Positions 35,992 to 45,435 of a DNA stretch of 64,000 nucleotides are shown piece by piece; positions within the stretch are counted from its first letter, which is position 1, and each line of letters starts with the position of its first letter. Below the pieces are notes generated by a model that was given only the letters and a program-made list of their open reading frames with translations, was not told where the DNA came from and made no database searches. The position numbers and the translations under genes were made by a program. The DNA is from Alteromonadaceae bacterium Bs31 (GTDB lineage Bacteria; Pseudomonadota; Gammaproteobacteria; Pseudomonadales; Cellvibrionaceae), in NCBI GenBank assembly GCA_900177435.1, contig FXAI01000004.1, positions 267,575-331,574 on the forward strand, read 5' to 3'.

Positions 35992-37542
35992 ATGGTATTA
36001 AAAGTAGAAATAACACAGTCGCCAGCGGGAGCCAATGTTAACCAGTCTTCCCAGACATTTTCTGAACAGGGAGGCTCTATTGGGCGTGGCGAAGATAACA
36101 CATGGATTCTGCAAGACCCCGACAAGTTCCTTTCCAGTCGTCACTGCGAGTTGACCAGCGAATCAGGACTGTATTACCTCACAGACACCAGTACCAACGG
36201 CACATTTCTGAACGGTGCCGCCGAGCCCATTGGTCGTGGTAACCGGGTCCCGTTAAACCAGGGCGATGTTTTTGAGCTTGGCGATTATAAATTTTCGGTA
36301 TCTATGGAAGGGCTTGGTGATCCTTTCACCAGTGCCCCAGCCGACCCCTTTAGCGTTCCCGCTTCACCTTTCGATGCTCCAGAGCCAGCACCCTTGGCTC
36401 CAGCGAACGATTTCTTTAGCAGCGCGCCAGGCTTGAATGTGGGCTCGCCGCTGGAATCAGCGGAAACCGATCCGCTGGCAGCGCTGGACAAGGTCGCACC
36501 GATGCCCGACCCCTTTACCGCGCCTTCTGACCCCTTTTCCGGAGAGTCTTTGCCTGCAGCAGAGAGCTTTCCTTACGGCCAGAACAGCTTTAATGAGGGC
36601 GGCGGTGATCCACTTGCTGCCTCATTCGAGGCCCCTCGCCCCTCAGCGGCAGGAGCAATTCCAGAAGATTGGGAGGAGGACGAAGACTGGCTAAACGGCG
36701 GTGCATCGGAGCGTGCTCCAGTGCAGCCTCCTGTAGCGCCACCTCCAGCACCAACACCGCGACCGAGGAGGCCAAAAGCTCCGCCACAACAACCATCTTT
36801 AAATAGTACCGGGCTAAGCAATACAGGCTCCTTTGAACTAGAGCCTCGCAGGGATATATCCCAACCTCATGCCGTAACCCCTAAGCGTAAGCCGCGCGCT
36901 AGTGCCGCTGCAGCGAGAACGGAGCGGAGCCCAACCGGGGCGCATGCCAAGCTCGGTAAACTCTTGGTTGAAGCCATGGGTATGGACGCTAAAGCATTGA
37001 GCGCAGAAGAGCATATAGAAATCACAGAGCAGGTGGGCGAATTAATGCCGGTGATTGTGCAAGGCATGATGAATATTCTTCGCTCTCGGGCCAGCATAAA
37101 GAATGAGTTCCGCATGAGCGTAACCACCATCCAGCCGGTTGAGAATAATCCACTAAAATTTTCTGCCGACACTCAGGAAGCACTGGAAAATATGTTTGTG
37201 CGTAAGAGCCGAGCCTACAAAGGGCCGGTAGAGGCGTTTTCTGAAAGCTTTGATGCAATTGCAGAGCACCAGGTGGCCATTATTGCCGGGATTCGAGCGG
37301 CCTTTGAAAGTATGCTGGGTCAGTTTAACCCGGAGAGCCTTGAGCATCAGTTTGATAAGCATTCAAAAGGTGTCTCTATACCCGGTATGCAGAAGGCGCG
37401 TTACTGGGGACAGTATGCAGAGCACTACGAGTCTGTTATTGACAACATGGAGCAAAGCTTTCAATCCTTGTTTGGGGATGAGTTTGTGCGGGCCTATGAA
37501 GACCAGCTATTTAAGCTGGTCGCAGCCAGAAATAAAATTTAG
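35992..37542 (+). CDS. tagH: T6SS-associated FHA domain protein TagH/Fha
   Basis: Forkhead-associated domain scaffold that reads phosphothreonine and links the kinase/phosphatase switch to secretion. The 516-residue chain has the FHA fold at residues about 20-95 (GSIGRGEDNTWILQDPDKFLSSRHCEL, DTSTNGTFLNG), a Pro-rich disordered middle (about 100-300), and a C-terminal TagH domain (about 320-516). It is the first gene of the plus-strand operon and precedes tssJ by 19 bases. Probable ligands are the threonine motifs in TssL and the kinase. Confidence 0.92.
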   Translation: MVLKVEITQSPAGANVNQSSQTFSEQGGSIGRGEDNTWILQDPDKFLSSRHCELTSESGLYYLTDTSTNGTFLNGAAEPIGRGNRVPLNQGDVFELGDYKFSVSMEGLGDPFTSAPADPFSVPASPFDAPEPAPLAPANDFFSSAPGLNVGSPLESAETDPLAALDKVAPMPDPFTAPSDPFSGESLPAAESFPYGQNSFNEGGGDPLAASFEAPRPSAAGAIPEDWEEDEDWLNGGASERAPVQPPVAPPPAPTPRPRRPKAPPQQPSLNSTGLSNTGSFELEPRRDISQPHAVTPKRKPRASAAAARTERSPTGAHAKLGKLLVEAMGMDAKALSAEEHIEITEQVGELMPVIVQGMMNILRSRASIKNEFRMSVTTIQPVENNPLKFSADTQEALENMFVRKSRAYKGPVEAFSESFDAIAEHQVAIIAGIRAAFESMLGQFNPESLEHQFDKHSKGVSIPGMQKARYWGQYAEHYESVIDNMEQSFQSLFGDEFVRAYEDQLFKLVAARNKI

Positions 37543-37561
37543 TAAATAATTGGGGGAGAAA

Positions 37562-38047
37562 ATGAATAAGTGGATCGGCGCATTGGCCGTTGTAGCCTCG
37601 TTGTTTTTAGTGGCCTGCGACAGCATGGACAGCAAAGTGGGAAGTGTATTAAATCTGGATACAGATTTAAAAATAAAAATTATCGCGGACAACAATATTA
37701 ACCCCGATGAAAGTGGTAAGCCTTCGCCAGTATTCGTACGCATGTACGAATTAAAATCTCCTCAACTGTTTGATAAAGCAGATTTTATTAGCCTGTACGA
37801 GCAGGACAAAGAGGTGCTGGGCAAAGATTTCATATCCAAGCAGGAATTAAAGCGCATTGCTCCGGGTGATCAGCGTCAGGAACAGTTCGTTTTAACCGGC
37901 GAAACGCAATATGTAGCCATTTATGCCGAATTCTTTGATTATGAAAATGCAAAATATAAAGTTGTATTTCCGGTAACCATTAACAATATTTTTCGCAATT
38001 CTGTAGAAGTCCGTTTATCGGGAACTACAGTTATTTTGGAAAACTAA
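37562..38047 (+). CDS. tssJ: Type VI secretion lipoprotein TssJ
   Basis: Outer-membrane lipoprotein that binds the periplasmic part of TssM in the membrane complex. The 161-residue product starts MNKWIGALAVVASLFLVAC with lipid-bearing Cys19 and then Asp at +2, and has the TssJ beta-sandwich pattern with FVRMYELKSPQLFDKADFISLYEQD. The ATG at 37562 follows GGGGGAG; an upstream TTG is rejected. Asp at +2 is an inner-membrane retention signal in E. coli, unexpected for an outer-membrane TssJ. Confidence 0.93.
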   Translation: MNKWIGALAVVASLFLVACDSMDSKVGSVLNLDTDLKIKIIADNNINPDESGKPSPVFVRMYELKSPQLFDKADFISLYEQDKEVLGKDFISKQELKRIAPGDQRQEQFVLTGETQYVAIYAEFFDYENAKYKVVFPVTINNIFRNSVEVRLSGTTVILEN

Positions 38048-38062
38048 TAATACGGAATAATT

Positions 38063-39397
38063 ATGTCATTGGAGAGCAAGGTTGTATGGAGCGAGGGCAT
38101 GTTTTTAAACCCTCAGCATTTCCAGCAACAGGAACGCTATTTAGAGCGTTTTATTAACGATAAATGTGCTGCCTATGGCGCCTATGGCTGGGGGGTGCAT
38201 GAGTTTGAAATCGACCAGCAACTGCTGAAGCTTGGCAAAATATCAGTGCTCAGAGCACGGGGAGTTTTTCCTGATGGCACTCCCTTCAATGTGCCCGATG
38301 TTGATGATGCGGCACCCGTGTTGGAAGTCGGTGAGAACACACACGATGCCGTAGTGTACCTCGCCGTTCCTTTGAAACGCCCGGGTGCGGTAGATGTTCT
38401 GCCGGAGGAAAGTCGCCAGGGCTTGGCGCGCTATTATGCCGACGAGCAGGATGTGCGAGATGTCACCACCGAGGGTGGTGATATGCATAAGCTCGGTGTT
38501 GGCAAGCTCAGGTTCAAGCTGCTGCTGGAGACGGACGATCGCAGTGGTTACGCCTGCATTGGTGTGTTGAAGATTTCAGAAACCCGCGATGATGGTGAGA
38601 TATTGCTGGATGACCAGTATATTGCAACCTGTCTGGACTGTAGAGCCGCGCCAAAACTCACCAGTTTTTTAACAGAAGTTGTAGGCTTGCTGCATCAGCG
38701 AGCGCAATCCATTGCTGGTCGCCTGGCCGATACCAAGCGCGGTGGTACGGCGGAAATTGCAGATTATATGATGTTGCAGTTTCTTAATCGTGCTGAGCCC
38801 TTAACCAAACATATGAGCCAGATTCAGGGTTTGCACCCACTCTCGTTATACACTGAAGTCGTGCAGATTATCGGCGAGTTGAGTACCTTCACCGCTTCCA
38901 ATAAGCGCCCGCCGGAATTCGCGCCTTACCTGCACCCGGATTTACAAACGACTTTTGTTAACCTGATGAGTAGCCTGCGCACCGGTCTTTCTACCGTTTA
39001 TGAGCAAACTGCAATCAGTATGCAATTGGTAGAAAAGAAATACGGTATTCGTGTTTCCGAAATTACCGACCGCAGTTTGCTGGCTACAGCTTCCTACGTT
39101 TTATCTGTGCGTGCCGATGTGGCAGAAGATGTCATTCGTACCCGCTTGCCGGCACAAATTAAAATTGGCCCGGTGGAACGTATTCGTCAGTTGGTTAATG
39201 CCGCCATGCCGGGTATACAAATTAAGCCGCTTCCTGTTGCTCCGAGACAAATTCCTTTTCGGTCCGGCTATACCTATTTTGAATTGGAAAAGCAAAATCC
39301 GCTATGGCGAGAACTGGCAAGCTCTGGTGGGTTTGCTTTGCATATCGGTGGCGACTTCCCCGGCATCGAACTGGAATTTTGGGCGATTCGCCAATAA
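38063..39397 (+). CDS. tssK: Type VI secretion system baseplate subunit TssK
   Basis: Trimeric connector joining the baseplate to the membrane complex. The 444-residue length is typical. It starts with SKVVWSEGMFLNPQHFQQQERYLERFI, the invariant TssK opening, and the C-terminus has FRSGYTYFELEKQNPLWRELASSGGFALHIGGDFPG. It is 15 bases after tssJ and 18 before tssL. Confidence 0.96.
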   Translation: MSLESKVVWSEGMFLNPQHFQQQERYLERFINDKCAAYGAYGWGVHEFEIDQQLLKLGKISVLRARGVFPDGTPFNVPDVDDAAPVLEVGENTHDAVVYLAVPLKRPGAVDVLPEESRQGLARYYADEQDVRDVTTEGGDMHKLGVGKLRFKLLLETDDRSGYACIGVLKISETRDDGEILLDDQYIATCLDCRAAPKLTSFLTEVVGLLHQRAQSIAGRLADTKRGGTAEIADYMMLQFLNRAEPLTKHMSQIQGLHPLSLYTEVVQIIGELSTFTASNKRPPEFAPYLHPDLQTTFVNLMSSLRTGLSTVYEQTAISMQLVEKKYGIRVSEITDRSLLATASYVLSVRADVAEDVIRTRLPAQIKIGPVERIRQLVNAAMPGIQIKPLPVAPRQIPFRSGYTYFELEKQNPLWRELASSGGFALHIGGDFPGIELEFWAIRQ

Positions 39398-39415
39398 GTA
39401 CTCATAGGCAAATTA

Positions 39416-40312
39416 ATGACTTCTGATAAAGACGATAGAACGGTATTTCGCCAGCCAACGCCTGGTGGTGGAGATAGAACCGTCATGCGCCCGCGCCCAG
39501 GAGGCGCTCGTGGTGGACAAAGAGCGGTGCCGCAGCATGCCTCCGGCAGTGTTCCCCGGCATCAGCAAGCACCCTTAATGGATGAGCAGTCTGCACAATT
39601 TTCTACCGGAAAAGGCTTAAATCCACTGGTCAACCTTGCCAGCACATTAATTGCCGTCTTCGCCAAAACCCGCTCTTCCATGACGCACAGTGATGCCGCA
39701 GGTTTGCACCAGCGTCTTACCAATGAAATTCGTACCTTTGAGAGTCGCGCTCGCGAAACTGGCGCACGGCAGGAAGTGGTACTGTCGGCGCGATACGTAC
39801 TGTGTTCTGCCTTAGATGAGGCAGTGCTAAACACTCCCTGGGGTAGTGAAAGTGCCTGGGCACAGCGAACCCTGCTTTCCATATTTCACAATGAAACTTC
39901 AGGCGGTGAAAAATTCTTTCAAATTTTGGATCGTATGCGCCAATCTCCGGCAGAGAATATGGATATGCTGGAGCTCTTTTATGTATTGCTTAGCCTGGGC
40001 TTTGAGGGAAAATACCGCTTAATGTCCCGCGGGCGAGATGCTCTGGAGCAAATACGTGATGAACTGTTTTCCACCATTCGCCGATATCGCGGTGAGTATG
40101 AGCGGGAGTTGGCAGGTAGCTGGCACGGCCTGGGTAAAGTGAATAAAACCCTGGCTAATATTGTTCCCATGTGGGTAGTACTGGTAGTTGTTGTAGCCTT
40201 GCTGTTTTTTGGTTATTCAGGCGTACGTTACTGGTTGTACGAAAACACAACGCCACTGGTAGAGCAGTTGGAAACTATTTCTACAATAGAGCAGGAAGCC
40301 GACTCCAAATAG
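39416..40312 (+). CDS. tssL: Type VI secretion system protein TssL (DotU family)
   Basis: Inner-membrane component with a cytoplasmic DotU domain, anchored by one C-terminal helix (MWVVLVVVVALLFFGYSGVRYW). The 298-residue chain has an N-terminal tail with two near-identical motifs, DDRTVFRQP (Thr9) and GDRTVMRPRP (Thr22), then the DotU core (LNPLVNLASTLIAVFAKTR, LCSALDEAVLNTPWGSESAWAQRTLLSIFHNETSGGEKFFQILDRM). In Agrobacterium, phosphorylation of a threonine at this position by PpkA lets TssL bind Fha; here the motifs are the likely equivalent. There is no peptidoglycan-binding domain. Confidence 0.94.
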   Translation: MTSDKDDRTVFRQPTPGGGDRTVMRPRPGGARGGQRAVPQHASGSVPRHQQAPLMDEQSAQFSTGKGLNPLVNLASTLIAVFAKTRSSMTHSDAAGLHQRLTNEIRTFESRARETGARQEVVLSARYVLCSALDEAVLNTPWGSESAWAQRTLLSIFHNETSGGEKFFQILDRMRQSPAENMDMLELFYVLLSLGFEGKYRLMSRGRDALEQIRDELFSTIRRYRGEYERELAGSWHGLGKVNKTLANIVPMWVVLVVVVALLFFGYSGVRYWLYENTTPLVEQLETISTIEQEADSK

Positions 40313-40363
40313 CGCTTAAGAGTCAAGATCAATTATCGAATCAAATTATTTAGGACCCATTAA

Positions 40364-40398
40364 AACGCATTGATTTTAGCCGAAGTCGGCCATGCGTT
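40364..40398 (+). other. Nested stem-loop upstream of tssM
   Basis: AACGCAT (40364-40370) pairs with ATGCGTT (40392-40398), enclosing a second stem GCCGA (40379-40383) / TCGGC (40386-40390). It lies in the 97-base tssL-tssM gap, 11 bases before the tssM ATG, which has no clear Shine-Dalgarno. It may limit tssM translation. Confidence 0.55.
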
Positions 40399-40409
40399 AA
40401 TTAATAATT

Positions 40410-43400
40410 ATGAAAAAACTAAAAGCATTTTTTCTTCATCCTATTACGATCGGTGTTATTGGACTAATACTGGTTTCGCTGCTGATATGGTTTGCCGGGC
40501 CGCAAATTAAGTTTGGCTCCGACAATAGCGCGCCTTTGGGCAGCCCCTTCGCGCGCTTGCTGTGTATTCTTGTTGTGGTCGTGCTGTGGGGCTTGAACAA
40601 CTTGCGTATCCAGCTACAGGCAAATAAGCAAAATAACTCTCTGGTTGCCGACATACAGCAGAACCAGAAAGAGACTGTTGCAAGCACATCCAATTCTCAG
40701 GCCGCAGAAGAAGTACAGCAGTTAAACCAACGCTTTAGCGAGGCGCTTGGCACCTTAAAAAAGGTGAAGTTTGGCGGGCAGGGCAGCAGCAAGGCGCTGT
40801 ATGAATTGCCCTGGTACATTATTGTTGGGCCTCCTGGCTCGGGTAAAACAACAGCCTTGGTCAATTCTGGTTTGGATTTTCCCCTGGCAGAGAAATTTGG
40901 CAAAGGTGCTTTACAAGGTGTTGGCGGAACCCGTAATTGTGATTGGTGGTTCACAAATGAAGCGGTTTTACTGGATACCGCCGGGCGTTACACCACCCAG
41001 GACAGTCATCGTGTGGTGGATAGCTCCGCCTGGGAAGGCTTCCTTAACCTGTTAAAGCGCAACCGCCGTCGCCGCCCTATCAATGGCGCTATAGTGGCCA
41101 TAAGTTTGCACGACCTGCTTATACAAACGGAAGAGGAGCGAGCGCAAAATGCCAAAACGATTCGCTCCCGTTTAGATGAGCTAATGGAAAAATTGCAAAT
41201 ACGTTTTCCCGTGTATCTCATGTTTACCAAATCGGATCTGGTTTCCGGTTTTAGCGAATTTTTTGAAGATTTAAATAGAGAAGATCGCGATCAGGTTTGG
41301 GGCGTGTCTTTACCCAATGCACCCAAGGCTTCGCAAAGCCCTGATTTTGATTTCCTCAGCGCAGAAATGGAAAACATTGTATCCCGTCTTTACGATCGCG
41401 TACTTTGGCGAGTGCACCAGGAACGCGATGTAAAACGCAGAGCGGCTATTAGTGGTTTTCCTCAGCAAATGGAAAATTTGAAAAACCTGGTAGACGGTTT
41501 CGTGAGGCAAACCTTTGCCGCCAACCGTTACCAGTTTCAGCCCTATTTACGCGGCGTTTATTTTTCTAGTGGTACTCAGGACGGTACACCCATCGACCGG
41601 CTGATGTCCTCTGTATCCGCCAACTTCGGCTTCCCTCGCGAAGCCTCGGCGCTTGCTCATCAGCAGGGGAAAAGTTTTTTCCTTTCGCGCTTATTTCAGC
41701 AGGTGATTTTTCCCGAGTCGGAACTGGTTGGTTCAAATGTAAAATATGAACGCATGATACTGTGGACTCAGCGGGTGGCCTACCTTGGGCTAGCCGGGTT
41801 TACACTTGCAACAGCATTAATCTGGAGTGGTAGCCTTACTCGTCACAAGATGTTTATGAGCGATGTGCAGGGCCTGGTTGATACTTATGAAGAACAGAGT
41901 GCAGGTGTAAATAAACGCAATAGGGATGTGAGCGCCGTGGTTCCTTCCTTGAATGCACTGGAGCAGGCAAGCATTGTTTACAACCAAGAAGAACATCCCT
42001 GGCTGAAAGGCATGGGTATGTACGACGGCAGAATCGACCAAGAGGCAGACGCAGCATACACTGTTCAATTAAAAGAATTGCTGTTGCCCCGCTTAATCAA
42101 TAGTTTGGAGCGCAATTTAATGCGCGGCCACAAAGGCGGGGATTTGTACCAGACCTTTAGTGTGTACATGATGTTTAACAAACTGGAGAAAATGGATAAA
42201 GCTCTCGTGAGCCAGTGGTTCCACGGGCAGTGGGAACAACAATTCTCTGGCGAGGCTACCCTTAGAACCGCATTAAAACGCCATTTGTCTGCCTTACTGG
42301 AACAAGACTTAAGGCCGGTGGAGCTCAACCCGAGACTAGTGCGTGACACCCGGGCAACCTTGCTCCGTGTACCCGTTTCTCAGCGGATTTATGAGCGCGC
42401 CAAAAATAACCCGGATTACTCCTTTGCGGTGGATATGACCAATATGTTTGGTGAATCCGTGCGCGATACATTTAACATCAATAGCCGCGCTGTAAATATC
42501 CCCGCGCTGTACACCATAGATGTTTACGAAAACCTCGACCTTGATGCTCAATCGCCTTTAATCGGCGATGTGGAGAAAGAGCGATGGTTACTTGCCAATG
42601 AGGACAGTGAAAAAGTTGATTATATTCAGGAAGACCTGGATGAGATCAGCGCAAGGGTTAAAGAACACTATCTGGCGGATTATTCTCGAACCTGGCTGCA
42701 ATTACTGCAGGGCATAAAAGTAAAACCCTTTAACAGTATTTCACAGGCTAACGACGTATTACTCGGTTTTACCGATCCGGTCTATTCTCCCTTGATTGCC
42801 ATACTGCAGGTAACCAAGCAGCACACACAGCTGACCATACCCGTTGCCGATATGGTAGAAGGGAAGGGAGAAGGGAAGGCCGCTAAGCTGGCGTCGCTGG
42901 CGGCCAGTAAAGTTGAAACAACCCGTGTGGACAAACAGTTCCGGGATTTACACCTATTACTGAGAGAATCTCGCGGAGGTATCACTCCTGCAGACACAGC
43001 CTTACAGCGTATCCAGCAAATGCAGGAATTTATTTCTGAAGTTGCCATCTCGCCAGACCCAGGTCAAAAATCTTTCCAAATCGCCAAGGCGCGTTTTCAA
43101 GGTGGCGCGGGTAACCCCATAACCGCTTTACGTGCTTATGCCGCTAATCAGCCCAAGCCGGTAAATGAGTGGTTAACCTCACTGGCAGATGAAAGCTGGC
43201 GTGTGCTGCTGCTTTCTGCCCATCAGTATGTGAATGCCGAGTGGAAAGCCCAGGTATACTCCTCCTACCGGGAAGCACTGGCAGGTCGTTACCCTTTAAA
43301 TCGTTCAACCAGCGATGAGATGGCCATGTTCGACTTCAGCGCTTTCTTTAAACCCGCTGGTACGCTCGACCTGTTCTTTCAGGAAAACATTGCGCCATTT

Positions 43401-43937
43401 ATCGACACTCGCAAAGGCTGGTCAAACAAATCAGTGGATAACTACAGTATGGGTTTTTCTGCTGCGAGCCTTAAACAAATTCGTAAGGGTTTAAATATTA
43501 AAAGTGTTTTATTCAGGAAAAGCGCAGAGGCGCCAGCCATCGCACTTGATTTAAAACCTTCCCGTATGGACGAACAGCACGCGCGTTTCACGCTGGAGGT
43601 TGGTGGAGAAACGTTAAGCTACAAACACGGCCCGAAATTGTGGCGTAGTTTGAACTGGTCCGGAGCCAATGAAAACCAACGTGTGCGGGTTATATTTCAG
43701 GATCTCAATGATCTCAGGCACGACGCCACATACAATGGTCCGTGGGCCTGGTTCCGTTTAATGGATGCGTCCGATATAGAAAAAACCAATAGTACTAATG
43801 TGTATAGGCTTAGGTTTAAAGTTGATGGCATTCGTGGGAATGCGCACGAAATTGAGTATCTGGCTAAAGCGAAAAGTATAAATAACCCACTGCGCAGTGA
43901 TTGGTTAAGCTCTTTCCGCTGTCCGGACTCCATTTAA
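40410..43937 (+). CDS. tssM: Type VI secretion system membrane subunit TssM (IcmF family)
   Basis: Inner-membrane scaffold of the T6SS trans-envelope complex. The 1175-residue chain has two N-terminal helices (about 12-30 and 48-64), a cytoplasmic NTPase-like domain with Walker A GPPGSGKTT (140-148) and LLDTAGRY (187-194), a third helix near residues 450-470, and a long periplasmic part ending in the TssJ-binding C-terminal region. The ATG lacks a clear ribosome site. It is followed by tagF after 12 bases. Confidence 0.96.
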   Translation: MKKLKAFFLHPITIGVIGLILVSLLIWFAGPQIKFGSDNSAPLGSPFARLLCILVVVVLWGLNNLRIQLQANKQNNSLVADIQQNQKETVASTSNSQAAEEVQQLNQRFSEALGTLKKVKFGGQGSSKALYELPWYIIVGPPGSGKTTALVNSGLDFPLAEKFGKGALQGVGGTRNCDWWFTNEAVLLDTAGRYTTQDSHRVVDSSAWEGFLNLLKRNRRRRPINGAIVAISLHDLLIQTEEERAQNAKTIRSRLDELMEKLQIRFPVYLMFTKSDLVSGFSEFFEDLNREDRDQVWGVSLPNAPKASQSPDFDFLSAEMENIVSRLYDRVLWRVHQERDVKRRAAISGFPQQMENLKNLVDGFVRQTFAANRYQFQPYLRGVYFSSGTQDGTPIDRLMSSVSANFGFPREASALAHQQGKSFFLSRLFQQVIFPESELVGSNVKYERMILWTQRVAYLGLAGFTLATALIWSGSLTRHKMFMSDVQGLVDTYEEQSAGVNKRNRDVSAVVPSLNALEQASIVYNQEEHPWLKGMGMYDGRIDQEADAAYTVQLKELLLPRLINSLERNLMRGHKGGDLYQTFSVYMMFNKLEKMDKALVSQWFHGQWEQQFSGEATLRTALKRHLSALLEQDLRPVELNPRLVRDTRATLLRVPVSQRIYERAKNNPDYSFAVDMTNMFGESVRDTFNINSRAVNIPALYTIDVYENLDLDAQSPLIGDVEKERWLLANEDSEKVDYIQEDLDEISARVKEHYLADYSRTWLQLLQGIKVKPFNSISQANDVLLGFTDPVYSPLIAILQVTKQHTQLTIPVADMVEGKGEGKAAKLASLAASKVETTRVDKQFRDLHLLLRESRGGITPADTALQRIQQMQEFISEVAISPDPGQKSFQIAKARFQGGAGNPITALRAYAANQPKPVNEWLTSLADESWRVLLLSAHQYVNAEWKAQVYSSYREALAGRYPLNRSTSDEMAMFDFSAFFKPAGTLDLFFQENIAPFIDTRKGWSNKSVDNYSMGFSAASLKQIRKGLNIKSVLFRKSAEAPAIALDLKPSRMDEQHARFTLEVGGETLSYKHGPKLWRSLNWSGANENQRVRVIFQDLNDLRHDATYNGPWAWFRLMDASDIEKTNSTNVYRLRFKVDGIRGNAHEIEYLAKAKSINNPLRSDWLSSFRCPDSI

Positions 43938-43949
43938 AGGTTTAATTTA

Positions 43950-44693
43950 ATGACAAGTGGTTTTTTCGGCAAGTTACCCGGTCATGGCGATTTTATCTAT
44001 CGCAACCTGCCTGCGCATTTTATGGAAGTGTGGGACAACTGGTTACAGCTTTACGTTAGTGCTTCCCAAGAACAAATTGGAGAAAGCTGGCTGGACATTT
44101 ATTTAACCAGCCCGATATGGCGTTTTGCGTTTTCCGAGGGCGTTGTGGATGAAAACCCCTGGATGGGTATTATGCTACCCAGCGTAGACCGAGTAGGCCG
44201 TTATTTTCCTTTTAGCATTGTCTGCAAACTTCCGGCAGGGGCAAACCCCGTTGCTGAGATCAGCCAGCAGCTTGCCTGGTTTGAGCATTGTGAAGATCTG
44301 GCATTTAAAGCGCTGGAAAACGAATTGGATCTAGAAGAACTTGTCAGCGGAATAAACGAGCCGGAATTATCGAGAGATGAGCTCTATCTACCAAATCCGG
44401 AAGCACAGCATCACTCGCCTTTGCTAATGCGAATGGAGTTTGAAGAACAAACGGCTCAAAGCGTAATGCCGCAATTGTTAGATGCGAGTTTAAAAAACAG
44501 TTTTACCTCCTATAGTGCATGGTCCAGCAAAGGTTCTGAATATGTCGAGCCCTGTTTTTTCGTTAGCCAGGCGCTTCCGCCGGTCTCTGGTATCGCAGCC
44601 ATGTTGGATGGTCAGTGGCAACATTGGCGTTGGCCTGAGCCATATTTATTAAACCTGCTAGAGTCGGAAGTTGAAGGACCTGGTGATGAGTAA
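43950..44693 (+). CDS. tagF: T6SS-associated protein TagF (DUF2094)
   Basis: TagF proteins repress T6SS post-translationally in Pseudomonas, acting through Fha. The 247-residue product opens with GFFGKLPGHGDFIYRNLP, the DUF2094 signature, followed by WRFAFSEGVVDENPWMGIMLPSVDRVGRYFPFSI. It sits between tssM and the phosphatase gene, whose start overlaps its end by 8 bases, so the repressors are coupled in translation. Confidence 0.93.
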   Translation: MTSGFFGKLPGHGDFIYRNLPAHFMEVWDNWLQLYVSASQEQIGESWLDIYLTSPIWRFAFSEGVVDENPWMGIMLPSVDRVGRYFPFSIVCKLPAGANPVAEISQQLAWFEHCEDLAFKALENELDLEELVSGINEPELSRDELYLPNPEAQHHSPLLMRMEFEEQTAQSVMPQLLDASLKNSFTSYSAWSSKGSEYVEPCFFVSQALPPVSGIAAMLDGQWQHWRWPEPYLLNLLESEVEGPGDE

Positions 44694-45435
44694 TACAGAG
44701 TTCCGTCCCATCGACTGGATAGGCGCCAGTGCAACAGATGTTGGCACTGTGCGCGAAGTGAATGAAGATGCGGTAATCCTCCGCCCGGAAATTGGCATGT
44801 GGGCCGTAGCCGATGGCATGGGCGGACATGAAGTGGGTGATATTGCCTCGGCGAAAGTGGTGGAAGCCCTTGCTGGGGTAGAGAACCATGAGCTCTTAAG
44901 TGATATTGTGGACGCAATAGACGATGCCTTGATCAGCGCAAACGAAGGGATACTAGAATACTCCCGAGAGCAACTGGATAACGCATCAATGGGTAGTACA
45001 CTGGTCAGCTTGATTGTGCGTGGTCGTGTAGGCATTTGTATTTGGGTGGGTGATTCGCGCCTTTACCGTTTGCGCGGCGGGGTACTTACTCAGCTTTCCA
45101 GAGACCACAGTCAGGTGGAAGAAATGCTGCAGATGGGCTTGTTAACGCCCGAGCAGGCAGAAAACCACCCAGACAGCCATGTAATCACCCGAGCTATTGG
45201 TGGCGAGGACGAACTATTTATCGATATAAATATCTTCAGCCTGCAAATTGGCGATTCATTTTTATTGTGCAGCGACGGCTTATATAACGCCGTCAACATA
45301 GAAGATATGGAGCAAAATCTGTTGTTAAGAAACCCCCAGCAAGTGTGCGATCAGCTACTTACACTGGCCTTGGAAAACAGCGCGCGGGACAACGTTTCCT
45401 TAATTGTGATAAAAGGCGAAGCGGGCAAGCTCTAA
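44686..45435 (+). CDS. pppA: PP2C-family Ser/Thr phosphatase of the T6SS switch (PppA)
   Basis: Metal-dependent phosphatase that reverses PpkA-type phosphorylation and so shuts down secretion. The 249-residue chain has the PP2C metal-binding motifs DVGTVREVNEDA, WAVADGMGGHEVGD and CSDGLYN plus RDNVSLIVIK at the end. The ATG at 44686 follows AAGGA and overlaps tagF by 8 bases; a TTG 15 bases upstream is less likely. Its stop shares bases with the kinase start (TAATG), so both are made together. Confidence 0.94.
   Translation: MSNTEFRPIDWIGASATDVGTVREVNEDAVILRPEIGMWAVADGMGGHEVGDIASAKVVEALAGVENHELLSDIVDAIDDALISANEGILEYSREQLDNASMGSTLVSLIVRGRVGICIWVGDSRLYRLRGGVLTQLSRDHSQVEEMLQMGLLTPEQAENHPDSHVITRAIGGEDELFIDINIFSLQIGDSFLLCSDGLYNAVNIEDMEQNLLLRNPQQVCDQLLTLALENSARDNVSLIVIKGEAGKL

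Noticed and set aside
37501..37521. Perfect hairpin GACCAGCT/AGCTGGTC at the end of tagH
   Set aside because: It lies in coding sequence with no T tract, and the short spacing to tssJ suggests continued transcription; too little to call a site.
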